Under the pieces are notes generated by a model. That model saw only the letters and a list, made by a program, of their open reading frames with translations. It did not search any database and was not told where the DNA came from. This document shows positions 34,184 through 42,655 of a stretch of 51,314 nucleotides of DNA, in pieces. Each line of letters starts with the position of its first letter. Position 1 is the first letter of the stretch. A program made the translations under genes and the position numbers. This stretch comes from Candidatus Gastranaerophilales bacterium (GTDB lineage: Bacteria; Cyanobacteriota; Vampirovibrionia; Gastranaerophilales; Gastranaerophilaceae). The DNA lies in NCBI GenBank assembly GCA_944325535.1, contig CALVAL010000003.1:1-51314 (forward strand). Direction: 5' to 3'.

Positions 34184-35312
34184 TTGATAGTAGCATTACT
34201 TTAGAAAAATATTTATTAGAAGTTCTAAAATCTTTATTTGTATAGAATTCTCCACCTTTTTCCAAACAAGTTTTAATAATTCTTGTCTCAGGATATAAGA
34301 AAAGTTTTATTTTATCAATTCTTTCTCCAACAGAATCTAGCATTTGGTCTTTTAATATTACACAATTTTCGTATTCCATAAGTGCCATATGGTAATTATT
34401 ATCTGAAAAATATTTATCTGCCCATTCTTTATGACCAACGTAGCTGTAGTCATCAAATGAATCATCTAAATCTTTAATTAGTTGGAGAGTTTTTAGGTAC
34501 TCATTTTGGTTGTGGATTACAAGTGGTAATAATCTTCGCATTGTGCAGTATGCAGATGTAAAATCTCCAACATTTATGAAAACAGATGATAGTTTTTGAA
34601 GTACATCTAAGGATTTATAATCAAGGCAAAGCGCTTGTTTTAAGTAGATTAGAGCATGCATATAATCATTTTCTTGTAGGTAGAGCGCTCCTAGAAGATG
34701 GTTTACATCAAAATCTATTGGATAATTTTTGATAGCGTAATTGAGATCCTCAATTGCGGTTTTAATATTTTTGTTTGCAATAGAAATCTTTGCTTTTTGT
34801 AGAAATTGTTTACTTATCCCTTGGCACTTTTCAATACTAGATTTAATAACATCGTAAGAGTCTCCTTTATTTTTTGCATATTTTAAGTATTTTTCATAGT
34901 AAAAAATTGCTTGGAAATTCATACCTTTATTAAAATATGCAGTTGCAAGGTTTAAACAAACAGCTTCATCATCCGGTTTATATGCATAAGAGCTTACCCA
35001 GTATTTAATGGCTTGATTTAAATTTTCTTTTTTATAATAGATATTTCCTAAATACAGATACGATGGATTTTTAAAACTTTCTAATGAAATCGATTTTTTA
35101 AAGTATTCTTCTGCAGGTAAAAAATCATTTAATTTATAATAGCAGCGCCCTATTTCATAGTATAACTTATAAGACATGCTAGTATTCAGCATATCAAGAT
35201 AGAGCTTCAATGCTGAAGAATAATCTCCTTTTGAGTAGTGGTTTTTTGCAGCTTCGAGCTTTTGAGTTTCAATATCAGAGTTATCTACTATATAATAATT
35301 TGACGATACCAT
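34128..35312 (-). CDS. Tetratricopeptide repeat protein
   Basis: A 394-residue protein made of TPR units from about residue 12 to 255, for example AKNHYSKGDYSSALKLYLDM, YYEIGRCYYKLNDFLPAEEY and YLGNIYYKKENLNQAIKYW, with the usual W/L/G/Y/A/P pattern, followed by further helices. TPR proteins mediate protein-protein contacts; the partner is unknown. No signal peptide or membrane segment is visible. It follows the gene at 35323 by 10 nt and overlaps the YkgJ-type gene. The short operon is otherwise uncharacterised. Confidence 0.85.
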   Translation of the reverse strand: MVSSNYYIVDNSDIETQKLEAAKNHYSKGDYSSALKLYLDMLNTSMSYKLYYEIGRCYYKLNDFLPAEEYFKKSISLESFKNPSYLYLGNIYYKKENLNQAIKYWVSSYAYKPDDEAVCLNLATAYFNKGMNFQAIFYYEKYLKYAKNKGDSYDVIKSSIEKCQGISKQFLQKAKISIANKNIKTAIEDLNYAIKNYPIDFDVNHLLGALYLQENDYMHALIYLKQALCLDYKSLDVLQKLSSVFINVGDFTSAYCTMRRLLPLVIHNQNEYLKTLQLIKDLDDSFDDYSYVGHKEWADKYFSDNNYHMALMEYENCVILKDQMLDSVGERIDKIKLFLYPETRIIKTCLEKGGEFYTNKDFRTSNKYFSKVMLLSNENSSEYKFAKSKVVENI

Positions 35313-35322
35313 AGCTTAGTTA

Positions 35323-35673
35323 TTAAAGCTCTAAATCATTCCATAACTTAGAGTTTGATACAAGATCTGATAATACATCATCTTCGTAGACATCTACAAC
35401 GCCTTCGGAGAATAATTCTCTCATTTTTTCAAGATGTGATGTATCATCTAGATCGCTAGTTGCAATTTTATTGAATTTATTGATGTCCAAATCCTTTTGG
35501 AATAATTCCATTGCACTTGAAGAAATTTCAGTCCTGTCAACATAAGGATTTGTAGCGTATGAGCTTTTTTGAGCATTAGCTCTTATTGCAGCCAAATTAA
35601 TAACGTTACTCGCATTTCCTAACTGAGAGTTGAACAATAAGTCTTGATTATTATCGTTTATGTTGTTGAACAT
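35323..35673 (-). CDS. Small acidic unknown protein
   Basis: A 116-residue acidic protein rich in N, D and S with no recognised domain. The first 40 residues are N/Q-rich; the C-terminal half is acidic and probably helical (LEKMRELFSEGVVDVYEDDV). There is no signal peptide or membrane segment. It has GGGAGA as ribosome site and a good sigma-70 promoter about 40 bp upstream of its start, and it is the first gene of the operon with the TPR and YkgJ-type genes. Confidence 0.6.
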   Translation of the reverse strand: MFNNINDNNQDLLFNSQLGNASNVINLAAIRANAQKSSYATNPYVDRTEISSSAMELFQKDLDINKFNKIATSDLDDTSHLEKMRELFSEGVVDVYEDDVLSDLVSNSKLWNDLEL

Positions 35674-35707
35674 GAGACCCTAATCTCCCCAATTATTTTC
35701 CACTATT

Positions 35708-35736
35708 ATTATACATTTTTTTTATGATGTAATCAA
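35708..35736 (-). promoter_or_regulatory. Sigma-70 promoter of the 35673-33719 operon
   Basis: On the minus strand: TTGATT (35736-35731), a 17-bp spacer and a perfect TATAAT (35713-35708), about 35 bp before the ATG at 35673. Confidence 0.8.
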
Positions 35737-35792
35737 CCATGTGGTGGAGATTTTTCGAATTTATGTTTAGAATAAAAATTTTTTCTATTCTA

Positions 35793-35820
35793 TTCACTAC
35801 TCACAATTCACTATTCACTA
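35793..35820 (-). repeat. Heptameric tandem repeat (TAGTGAA type) at the porin stop codon
   Basis: Read on the minus strand, four heptamers follow in register: TAGTGAA, TAGTGAA, TTGTGAG, TAGTGAA. The first TAG is the stop codon of the porin gene. The same heptamer type starts at the stop codon of the gene at 50685. It resembles the short tandemly repeated repetitive (STRR) sequences known from cyanobacteria. Confidence 0.75.
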
Positions 35821-37044
35821 GATAAGTATTTGTGTTCCTAACATAATTCTATGAGAATCTTTTGCAGCATCATTTTGACAGAATACATAGTTAAGTATTA
35901 ATCTAAGACCTTGACCTTTGATAAAATAGTTAAGACCTACAGAGTATTCTCTTTGATTATTATTTGCTATTTCTCTATTTGGATCGAATTCATCATATCT
36001 AGCAAGGATTTGTAATTTTTTTGTAAGCATATAACCTACTGTTGCATAAAAACCACTTGCGTGTTTGTCTGTAGAAAAGCTGCTAGGTCCATTGTATCCG
36101 TTCGCTTGTGCCCATTCGAAGTTTGCCATGAATCTTTTATATTCATATTGTACATGAGCACCGACTACACAGAAATTATTATCTCTATGTCCAGCATCCA
36201 TACTTCCGCCAATAAGTAGTTTTCCATATTTACCATCAGTTTTTCCAAGAGGTTTTAAATCAACTCTGCCTATAAATTCTGCTCCAGGGAAGAATTCTTG
36301 GAAGTATGTATCAGAACTGTATACACCAAAATCATATCCTAGAAGGCTATAGTCTCCGCTTATTCTCGCACCAAGCTTACGTACAGTACCAAAGTTTCTA
36401 GAAATTTGTGATCTAGCAATAAATGGTAATACAAACGGACCATAAGCACCTTCCATACCTACTGGTGGACGAGAATGACCAACTAATAATCTATGGTGTG
36501 GGATTTTGTTAGTTGCTATATACATATCCGCAAATAAATTTTGAATAACATTTCTTTCTGAATAAGGTGAGATATTAATCATAATGCGGAAATCACCATT
36601 ATTATTTTTTAAGAATCCATCATAGCCAACATTTATAGTATTAATATCATAGTGGTTTGTTGTATGTTCAGAATTTACTCCGGCTTCTGTGAACTGCAAA
36701 CCTATGTCACCGTTATAACCTGCCCATAATTGAGTTCTATCCCATATAGAATTTTCATCAAATTTATGAGTTAAAACGTTTTCTAATAAATAAGTTGGCT
36801 TATCATATCTTTCTACTTCTAGATGATAAACATCTTGAAGCTTTTCTTTTAAACTTTTTTCACTACTCTCTTGAGAAACGCTTACTGCTTGTGGTGCATT
36901 TTGAGCTTCTTCTTGTTGAAGAACATCCTCTAGCACAACTTCATCCAAATTATCATTTCTTTTTTGTTTGGCATTTACAGCGTTGCTTGGAGTAACTATT
37001 GCTATTATTAATCCGATTATTATTAGTAAAATCTTATTTTTCAT
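35818..37044 (-). CDS. Outer-membrane porin, O/P (phosphate-selective) type
   Basis: A 408-residue exported protein. Residues 1-26 form a signal peptide (KNKILLIIIGLIIAIV, then NAVNA before KQKR). A Q/E/V-rich linker and a short coiled region (about 30-85) precede a barrel of many amphipathic beta strands (about 90-408), with repeated aromatic and glycine-rich turns such as WAGYNGDIGLQF and GFYATVGYMLTKKLQILARYDEF, ending in L-G-T-Q-I-L-I. The sequence style follows the OprO/OprP porin group. A nearby formate/nitrite channel on the same strand suggests anion or small-acid traffic across the envelope, though a terminator lies between them. Confidence 0.75.
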   Translation of the reverse strand: MKNKILLIIIGLIIAIVTPSNAVNAKQKRNDNLDEVVLEDVLQQEEAQNAPQAVSVSQESSEKSLKEKLQDVYHLEVERYDKPTYLLENVLTHKFDENSIWDRTQLWAGYNGDIGLQFTEAGVNSEHTTNHYDINTINVGYDGFLKNNNGDFRIMINISPYSERNVIQNLFADMYIATNKIPHHRLLVGHSRPPVGMEGAYGPFVLPFIARSQISRNFGTVRKLGARISGDYSLLGYDFGVYSSDTYFQEFFPGAEFIGRVDLKPLGKTDGKYGKLLIGGSMDAGHRDNNFCVVGAHVQYEYKRFMANFEWAQANGYNGPSSFSTDKHASGFYATVGYMLTKKLQILARYDEFDPNREIANNNQREYSVGLNYFIKGQGLRLILNYVFCQNDAAKDSHRIMLGTQILI

Positions 37045-37065
37045 AACTATATTTTATTATCTTTT

Positions 37066-37099
37066 AAAAAGAAAAGACCAATCTTAAAAAAGATTGACC
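37066..37099 (-). terminator. Rho-independent terminator of the formate/nitrite channel gene
   Basis: On the minus strand GGTCAATCTT pairs with AAGATTGGTC (two wobbles) around a 4-nt loop, followed by TTTTC and TTTTT. It partly separates the channel gene from the porin gene, whose start is at 37044. Confidence 0.7.
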
Positions 37100-37117
37100 T
37101 TTTCTTTATGCTATCAC

Positions 37118-37987
37118 TTATTTTTGGTGTCTGTGTTCTTCTCTTAAGTATGCTGTCCAGAAAATAAGAACAACAAATACGAAAGCACCAACAATGTTTC
37201 CTAATGTAACAGGAATTAAATTGTGTAGGAAAAATCCTTTCCAAGTCATTGTAGCTAATTGGTCAGGAGTCATTCCTGATGCAGCAACAATAGATGGGAA
37301 GTGTTTCATCAATATTCCGTTTGGAATAAAGAACATGTTTGCAATACTGTGTTCATAACCTGATGCAACGAATGTCATAATAGGAAAGAATATTGCAAAT
37401 ATTTTACCAATTACACGCTTAGATGTAGAAGCCATAAAAATAGCTAAGCAAACTAACCAGTTACAAAGGATGCCTCTAAAGAAAGCTTCTCCAAAAGTTA
37501 GATTGATTTTAGAGAATGCAGTTTGCATTGCAGTAACACCAACAGCATCTCCACCGTTATGACCCATACCAGCTCCGTAAATTAATCCGGCTACAAGTAC
37601 TGAACCTACAAAGTTTGCAATATAAACAACAGTCCAGCTTCTTAAAAGTTTTAATAGGCTTAATTTCTTTTCTAATACAGCAAATGTCATCATAACATTA
37701 CCTGTAAATAATTCTGCTCCGGTAAGTGTAACAAGCATCAAACCTGTAGCGAATGTCATAGCTCCAATTAATTTAGTGAAGCCCCAGCCCATATTAGAAT
37801 CACCTGTCATAACTGTAAGTGATACTTGAGCACCAAATGCGATAAATGCACCAGCTGCAATTGCAAGTGCAAACATTTTGGTTTTGCTATAGTCAGCTTT
37901 TCCTGTCATAACTTTGTCGCTTAATTCGTGCATAGTTGCACTTGGAGTTAAGCTGTCAAGTGTAGAAACAACTTTTTCTTCTTCCAT
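37118..37987 (-). CDS. Formate/nitrite transporter family channel
   Basis: A 289-residue FNT-family channel with six membrane helices (starting about residue 40). Family motifs are AIAAGAFIAFGAQVS, the LTGAELFTGN segment after the second helix, and the central NWLVCLAIFMA helix, with GYEHSIANMFFIP near the end (the conserved pore His region). FocA moves formate, NirC nitrite; the substrate cannot be fixed by eye. In a fermenting gut organism formate export is the more likely role. A 9-bp inverted repeat lies upstream at 38037-38063. The N-terminal 35 residues are polar and cytoplasmic. Confidence 0.9.
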   Translation of the reverse strand: MEEEKVVSTLDSLTPSATMHELSDKVMTGKADYSKTKMFALAIAAGAFIAFGAQVSLTVMTGDSNMGWGFTKLIGAMTFATGLMLVTLTGAELFTGNVMMTFAVLEKKLSLLKLLRSWTVVYIANFVGSVLVAGLIYGAGMGHNGGDAVGVTAMQTAFSKINLTFGEAFFRGILCNWLVCLAIFMASTSKRVIGKIFAIFFPIMTFVASGYEHSIANMFFIPNGILMKHFPSIVAASGMTPDQLATMTWKGFFLHNLIPVTLGNIVGAFVFVVLIFWTAYLREEHRHQK

Positions 37988-38036
37988 TTTAAATTTCTCC
38001 TTTTATATTTTCTTTTTAGTCAATACAAAGTCCTAG

Positions 38037-38063
38037 ATAAATTTCATTTAATCTGAAATTTAT
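38037..38063. promoter_or_regulatory. Inverted repeat upstream of the formate/nitrite channel gene
   Basis: ATAAATTTC and GAAATTTAT form a perfect 9-bp inverted repeat around 9 nt, about 50 bp before the ATG on the minus strand. The position suits an operator. It does not fit an FNR-type box. The rest of the 300-bp gap between 37988 and 38300 shows no gene. Confidence 0.4.
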
Positions 38064-38300
38064 GCATCGTATGAACTTATTTTTTTACTATTTATATATT
38101 TAAAAGCTTTAGTTTTTTAATGTTCTATTTAAACTTTATACTTCCTAAAAAGAAGTCTTTTTCTAAATCCTTATTGATAATAGCACTTGAAAAAATGAAT
38201 GCAAGAGGATATTTTTAGAAAAAAGAAGTTGAAAATTTTGGATGTAATAATTCGTAACATTATAGCAACTTTTTTATAAAAAGTGTTTTTATATATGTAT

Positions 38301-39698
38301 ATGGCTAGTGTGAATTTTCCAAATTTAAATATTTATCAATCAAATGGTATTAAATCAGTTTCTAATACCAATGATTCAGCTGTGACTCAATCAATAGAGT
38401 CAAAAGGACATTCTACTCCATCATTTAGAGCTACGGCTTATCAATCTGCAGCTACAGTAAGGACTAATTTAGTTACAAAAGATGAAAAAAAGAAATATGA
38501 AGAGATTTCTAACGAACTAGATTTAGACCATAGAAAAAAATTAGAATTTGCACTAAAAACAGGACAACTTTTAAAAGATAATTCGAATGATAAGAGTACA
38601 GTTCTTGATAATTTACATAAGATATTAAAAGAAGAGCGAGACCCAGGACTTGATAAAATAAATATTTTGAATGAGTGTTTGGATATTCTTGCTAATCCAT
38701 ATGTTATTACCCAAACCGCAGAAGATATTCCGCCAGAATATCAAAGACAAGTGATTGGGCTTATTACAGGATTAAGTGAGAATCCTCAAGAGATTGCGCA
38801 AGCTAAATGGGAATTGCAGAATCTTCATACTGGAACTTGTCCAGCGGCAAGTATAGAATTTGATTTAGCAACGAAACATACTGCAGAATTTTTCAGAATG
38901 GTAGAAGGTCTTACTTCTCCTAAAAATGAGGTTGTAAAAACCATAAAAATGGATAATCTTTCAGAAAAATCTTCTGATGCGATATGGCTTTTGACTAAAT
39001 TTAAGACTCCTCATAAAATGTTGAATTTTGATACTGCATTAGTTTTATTAAAGCCTGATAAGGATGCAATAATAAGAGCAAGAATACAAAATCAACATCG
39101 TGATAAAGGTGAGCGTTCTATGATTGATGTATTAATGCAGTCTACATTAATGCAATTAGGCTCTCAACAAACTTACAATTCTTTAACTGATAAAAGGGCT
39201 CCAAATGCTTGGACTCAAGAAGATGGTGGTCTGATTGATTTTGAAAAAACATATGTAGAATCCGTTGTAGAAGATAAAAATACAACATCTGTGACTTATC
39301 AAAAAGTAGATGATAATGGAAGATTAAAAGGTTATGAAAAAGATTTTGGTACAATCAAAAAAGAACTTTTAGATACCTTAAAAATGGGACATAATATAAT
39401 TATCGGCTATACTTGGCCAGATCCAGAAAATGAAAACAGATTAGCCGGTCATGAGATTACTATTGTAGGTTACAAGGTAAATTCTAATGGGGAAGGTGTA
39501 TTTATTTGTCAAGATTCTGATGATGATATCTCTGCACCTATTGAAATGAGTGAAAAATTCTTATTACCAAAGATTCATCATGCGGGATTACCTGATGAAA
39601 TAGCTTCAAGAGATACAAAGTATGAAGACAGTTGGAAAATAGGTTTAGATGAGTTTCAAAATAATCAGAATCAATCACAACAAAGACTTACAGCCTAA
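38301..39698 (+). CDS. Putative papain-fold (C39-like) cysteine peptidase of unknown role
   Basis: A 465-residue protein counted from the ATG at 38301 (M-A-S-V-N); an in-frame GTG 18 nt upstream is a weaker start. No signal peptide is present. Residues 38-44 hold P-S-F-R-A, an F-[KR]-[AG] motif found in other unknown proteins here. The central and C-terminal part has a likely Cys-His-Asp set: Cys180 in GTCPAASIEFDLA, His384 in AGHEITIVGY and Asp405 in ICQDSDDD. The C-x-A-S helix and the H-x-x-x-x-V-G-Y strand are the pattern of papain-fold C39-like peptidases. The family is not confirmed and the substrate unknown. Its 3' end overlaps the opposing amidohydrolase gene by 11 nt. Confidence 0.62.
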   Translation: MASVNFPNLNIYQSNGIKSVSNTNDSAVTQSIESKGHSTPSFRATAYQSAATVRTNLVTKDEKKKYEEISNELDLDHRKKLEFALKTGQLLKDNSNDKSTVLDNLHKILKEERDPGLDKINILNECLDILANPYVITQTAEDIPPEYQRQVIGLITGLSENPQEIAQAKWELQNLHTGTCPAASIEFDLATKHTAEFFRMVEGLTSPKNEVVKTIKMDNLSEKSSDAIWLLTKFKTPHKMLNFDTALVLLKPDKDAIIRARIQNQHRDKGERSMIDVLMQSTLMQLGSQQTYNSLTDKRAPNAWTQEDGGLIDFEKTYVESVVEDKNTTSVTYQKVDDNGRLKGYEKDFGTIKKELLDTLKMGHNIIIGYTWPDPENENRLAGHEITIVGYKVNSNGEGVFICQDSDDDISAPIEMSEKFLLPKIHHAGLPDEIASRDTKYEDSWKIGLDEFQNNQNQSQQRLTA

Positions 39699-40500
39699 AT
39701 AAATTTTTCGCATTATAAAATAGTAAATTATTGAGTAAATTTTCGTCTTTAAAATGTTCTAAAATAGAATATTTAAAACTTTTAAGGTTTTTAGAATAGC
39801 TTTTTTGTGTTTGGTTGGCTTCTCCAACAGGGGCATCTGATGCCCATAGGATTCTATTAGTATAATCTCCTAAAGATGTATTTTTTAATTTTTCAATAAG
39901 AAGAATAACATTTTCAATACTTAGCCAAGAGGTATCAGCGTATAATGTTGCACTTTTAGTCTCTATTGAGTCTATTAAAATTTCAATTGCTTTTTTTTGA
40001 GAATTATCTTCTCCGTTAGAAAGATGCCCTAGGATAATAGGAAGCTTAGGGAATTCTTTTGCTTTTTTATAGATTAAATTTGGTGAAGAGTATTCTGATT
40101 GGATATCGCCTGAATGAAAAAGACAAGGCTTATTATATTTTTCTGCGAGCTCTAGATATGAGTTATATTGTGGGGAATCCGCAGGAAGTTTTGTAAACTC
40201 CGGATGAAATTTCAGACCGACGAATTCAGGATATTTTTCTAATAAATTTTTTATTTCATTAGCGTTTTTTGATCTTTCAGGCTGACATACAAGCAGTGGT
40301 TTTATTTTTTTATATTTAGTGCTGGCATGTAGTATTTCAAGATTAGCTTCATTTTCGTCTTTTTTTGTATACCAGTCTATTCCAGCAAGGTTTGAGCATA
40401 TTAAAAAATCGATATCTTTATCGACAATCTTTCTAAGATATTCTACAGAAAAATCTCCCCAAAAAGCTTTCCCAATATGCGTATGTGCATCAATTATCAT
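39688..40500 (-). CDS. Amidohydrolase family metal-dependent hydrolase
   Basis: A 270-residue TIM-barrel hydrolase of the amidohydrolase-2/TatD-like group. Metal ligands are visible: His6 and His8 (IIDAHTHIG), a His in VGLKFHPEF, a His in CLFHSGD and another in ILGHLSNG, and Asp in LWASDAPVG. The substrate is unknown. It overlaps the radA start region by 11 nt and is cotranscribed with radA and the LysM gene. Length is typical for the family. Confidence 0.85.
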   Translation of the reverse strand: MIIDAHTHIGKAFWGDFSVEYLRKIVDKDIDFLICSNLAGIDWYTKKDENEANLEILHASTKYKKIKPLLVCQPERSKNANEIKNLLEKYPEFVGLKFHPEFTKLPADSPQYNSYLELAEKYNKPCLFHSGDIQSEYSSPNLIYKKAKEFPKLPIILGHLSNGEDNSQKKAIEILIDSIETKSATLYADTSWLSIENVILLIEKLKNTSLGDYTNRILWASDAPVGEANQTQKSYSKNLKSFKYSILEHFKDENLLNNLLFYNAKNLFRL

Positions 40501-41866
40501 TGCCGATTCCTCGAGTAATAGCTTCTAGGATTCGTTTTACTTTTATGATTTTTATATCTTTAAACTCTTCTTGAATTTCGTTTGCTTCAGGTATAATTAT
40601 TCGTTTGAAGCCTAATTTTTGAGCTTCGTTAATTCTTTTTTCGATGTGATTAACTGCTCTTATTTCTCCAGAAAGCCCAATTTCTCCTATTATAGCTGTA
40701 TGAGAATCAAACACAACATCCCTTACACAAGTTACTATTGCAAGTGCAATTCCTAAATCTGCAGCAGGCTCATTAACATCAATCCCGCCAATTACATTAA
40801 CATATACATCTTGTTTTGATAAATTGAGTCCGATTCTTTTTTCAAGTACTGCTAGGATTTGGAGTACTCGACCAGTATCTACTCCATTTGCAATTCTTCT
40901 TGGCGTTGGATATGGAGTTGTGCCTACTAACGCTTGGATTTCAACAAGCAAAGGACGAGTACCCTCGCTAGTTACAATAATAGTACTTCCTGGAGTCTGA
41001 GTCTGATTATATTCTTTTAAGAATAATTCACTTGGATTTACAACTTCAGATAAACCTTTTGAGCTCATCTCGAAAATCCCTACCTCAGATGTGTTTCCAA
41101 ATCGATTTTTGATGGAACGTAAAATTCTGTAAGTTTTATATTTATCCCCTTCGAATTGGATTACAGTATCTACCATATGTTCTAAAACTTTAGGACCTGC
41201 AATGTTCCCTTCTTTAGTCACATGACCTATTACGATTATTGAAACATTTTGAGATTTAGCTATTTGCATAAGCGAATTTGTGCATTCTCTTATTTGAGAG
41301 ACACTTCCTGCACTACTTTGGATTAAAGAAGTGTAGACTGCTTGAATACTGTCGATAATAACTAAATCCGGCTTTAATTCTTCAATATGTTTTTTTATAA
41401 GCTCTAAGTTTGTTTGGGGGTAAATGTACAGGTTATCAGATTTAACCCCAAGCCTTTCTGCACGCAGCTTGATTTGACTAGCGGATTCTTCTGCTGAAAT
41501 ATATAGAACAGTCTTCTCTTTTTTACAAATTTCTCCTGATGTTTGTAAGAGAATTGTTGATTTTCCTATCCCAGGATCTCCCGCAATAAGAGTAAGTGAG
41601 CCCTGAACGATTCCGCCGCCTAAAACTCTATCAAATTCCGAAATATTTGTGCTCATTCTTATTTCAGAATTCATTTCAATTTCACTAAGTTTCATTGGAG
41701 GAAATGAATCAATAACATCTATAGAAGGGCTTTCTTTTTTTAAAGCTGGAGAATTAATTTCTTCAACAAAAGATGCCCAACTTCCGCATTCAGGACATTT
41801 GCCTAAATACCCAGCTGTTTCATAGCCACAATTTTGACAAACAAATTTTGATTTTATTTTAGCCAT
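40490..41866 (-). CDS. radA: DNA repair protein RadA
   Basis: RadA is a RecA-like helicase that drives branch migration of recombination intermediates. The 458-residue protein has the four-cysteine zinc finger at the N-terminus (C10-x2-C13, C24-x2-C27), Walker A GDPGIGKS at 96-103, the diagnostic KNRFG motif at about 253-257, and a C-terminal Lon-protease-like domain (about 345-458, with GGIDVNEPAADLGIALA). All are intact. It starts 2 nt after the LysM gene stop. A clear housekeeping gene. Confidence 0.97.
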   Translation of the reverse strand: MAKIKSKFVCQNCGYETAGYLGKCPECGSWASFVEEINSPALKKESPSIDVIDSFPPMKLSEIEMNSEIRMSTNISEFDRVLGGGIVQGSLTLIAGDPGIGKSTILLQTSGEICKKEKTVLYISAEESASQIKLRAERLGVKSDNLYIYPQTNLELIKKHIEELKPDLVIIDSIQAVYTSLIQSSAGSVSQIRECTNSLMQIAKSQNVSIIVIGHVTKEGNIAGPKVLEHMVDTVIQFEGDKYKTYRILRSIKNRFGNTSEVGIFEMSSKGLSEVVNPSELFLKEYNQTQTPGSTIIVTSEGTRPLLVEIQALVGTTPYPTPRRIANGVDTGRVLQILAVLEKRIGLNLSKQDVYVNVIGGIDVNEPAADLGIALAIVTCVRDVVFDSHTAIIGEIGLSGEIRAVNHIEKRINEAQKLGFKRIIIPEANEIQEEFKDIKIIKVKRILEAITRGIGNDN

Positions 41867-41868
41867 GA

Positions 41869-42429
41869 TTACTGATTATTCATAGGAATGATTAACTTTT
41901 GACCGATAGATAAAGCGTTTGGATTAGCCATTTTATTAGCTTCTTGGATAGCGTTTACTTTATTCATATCAAAAGAACCATAAAATCTTATTACGATGCT
42001 CTCTAGAGTATCACCTTCTTTTACTTCATACTCTTCATTTGTAATAACTGGAGCTACTACTTTTTTAGAAGAAGCACTATCAGAAGGTATGAATGAGAAT
42101 TTACCTGTACCTACAGAGACTTTTTTTACAGGAACAACAACATCATCTTTAGGGGTAGAAACATTGATCAAAAGACTAACGAATGTTGTAATAATAAGAG
42201 TGATAATAACTCCGATTACCAATCCTGTAACAAAATACACTTGAGGAGCTTTTTCAGTCCTTTGAGACTTAATACCAAATGATTGCCATAGAGCATCTAA
42301 TTCTCTATTTTTGCTAGGTACTCTATAAAAGTCTTCATCCATATGAGCTTTATTATAACGATTTAAAGCTTCCATCATGGCAACTTTTTCTCTGGTAATA
42401 TTTGATCTTCTAAGTGTTGTGCTTTTCAT
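41869..42429 (-). CDS. Membrane-anchored LysM domain protein
   Basis: A 186-residue protein with a cytoplasmic N-terminal region (1-62), one membrane helix (about 64-90, FVTGLVIGVIITLIITTF), a S/V/P-rich linker and a C-terminal LysM domain (about 135-183, YEVKEGDTLESIVIRFYG and LSIGQKLIIPM). LysM binds peptidoglycan, so the protein can link the inner membrane to the wall. It is first in the operon with radA and the amidohydrolase. The upstream gap carries a TTTGTAACATG motif seen in several other intergenic regions here. Confidence 0.88.
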   Translation of the reverse strand: MKSTTLRRSNITREKVAMMEALNRYNKAHMDEDFYRVPSKNRELDALWQSFGIKSQRTEKAPQVYFVTGLVIGVIITLIITTFVSLLINVSTPKDDVVVPVKKVSVGTGKFSFIPSDSASSKKVVAPVITNEEYEVKEGDTLESIVIRFYGSFDMNKVNAIQEANKMANPNALSIGQKLIIPMNNQ

Positions 42430-42655
42430 AAATCCTCACCAATTTATTCTAATGTAAAATTAACATAAAATCGGATTTATCGCAAATTTGTAACATGAAA
42501 TGTTAATTTTTGTTAAGAATATTAAATGCTGAAACCTGTTATCAGGATTTTGTGAATTTGCTTTCGATAAAGTTAATAAAAATAGCTAAGACTAATTTGT
42601 GAGTTATTCATTGAAAGATTCTAAGCATGTACTCTAAACAAAAACGATAAAACTA

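Noticed and set aside
42544-42570. A third sigma-28 promoter (TTCGATAA)
   Set aside because: The -10 matches only in part and no TAAAG-like -35 exists at the right distance.
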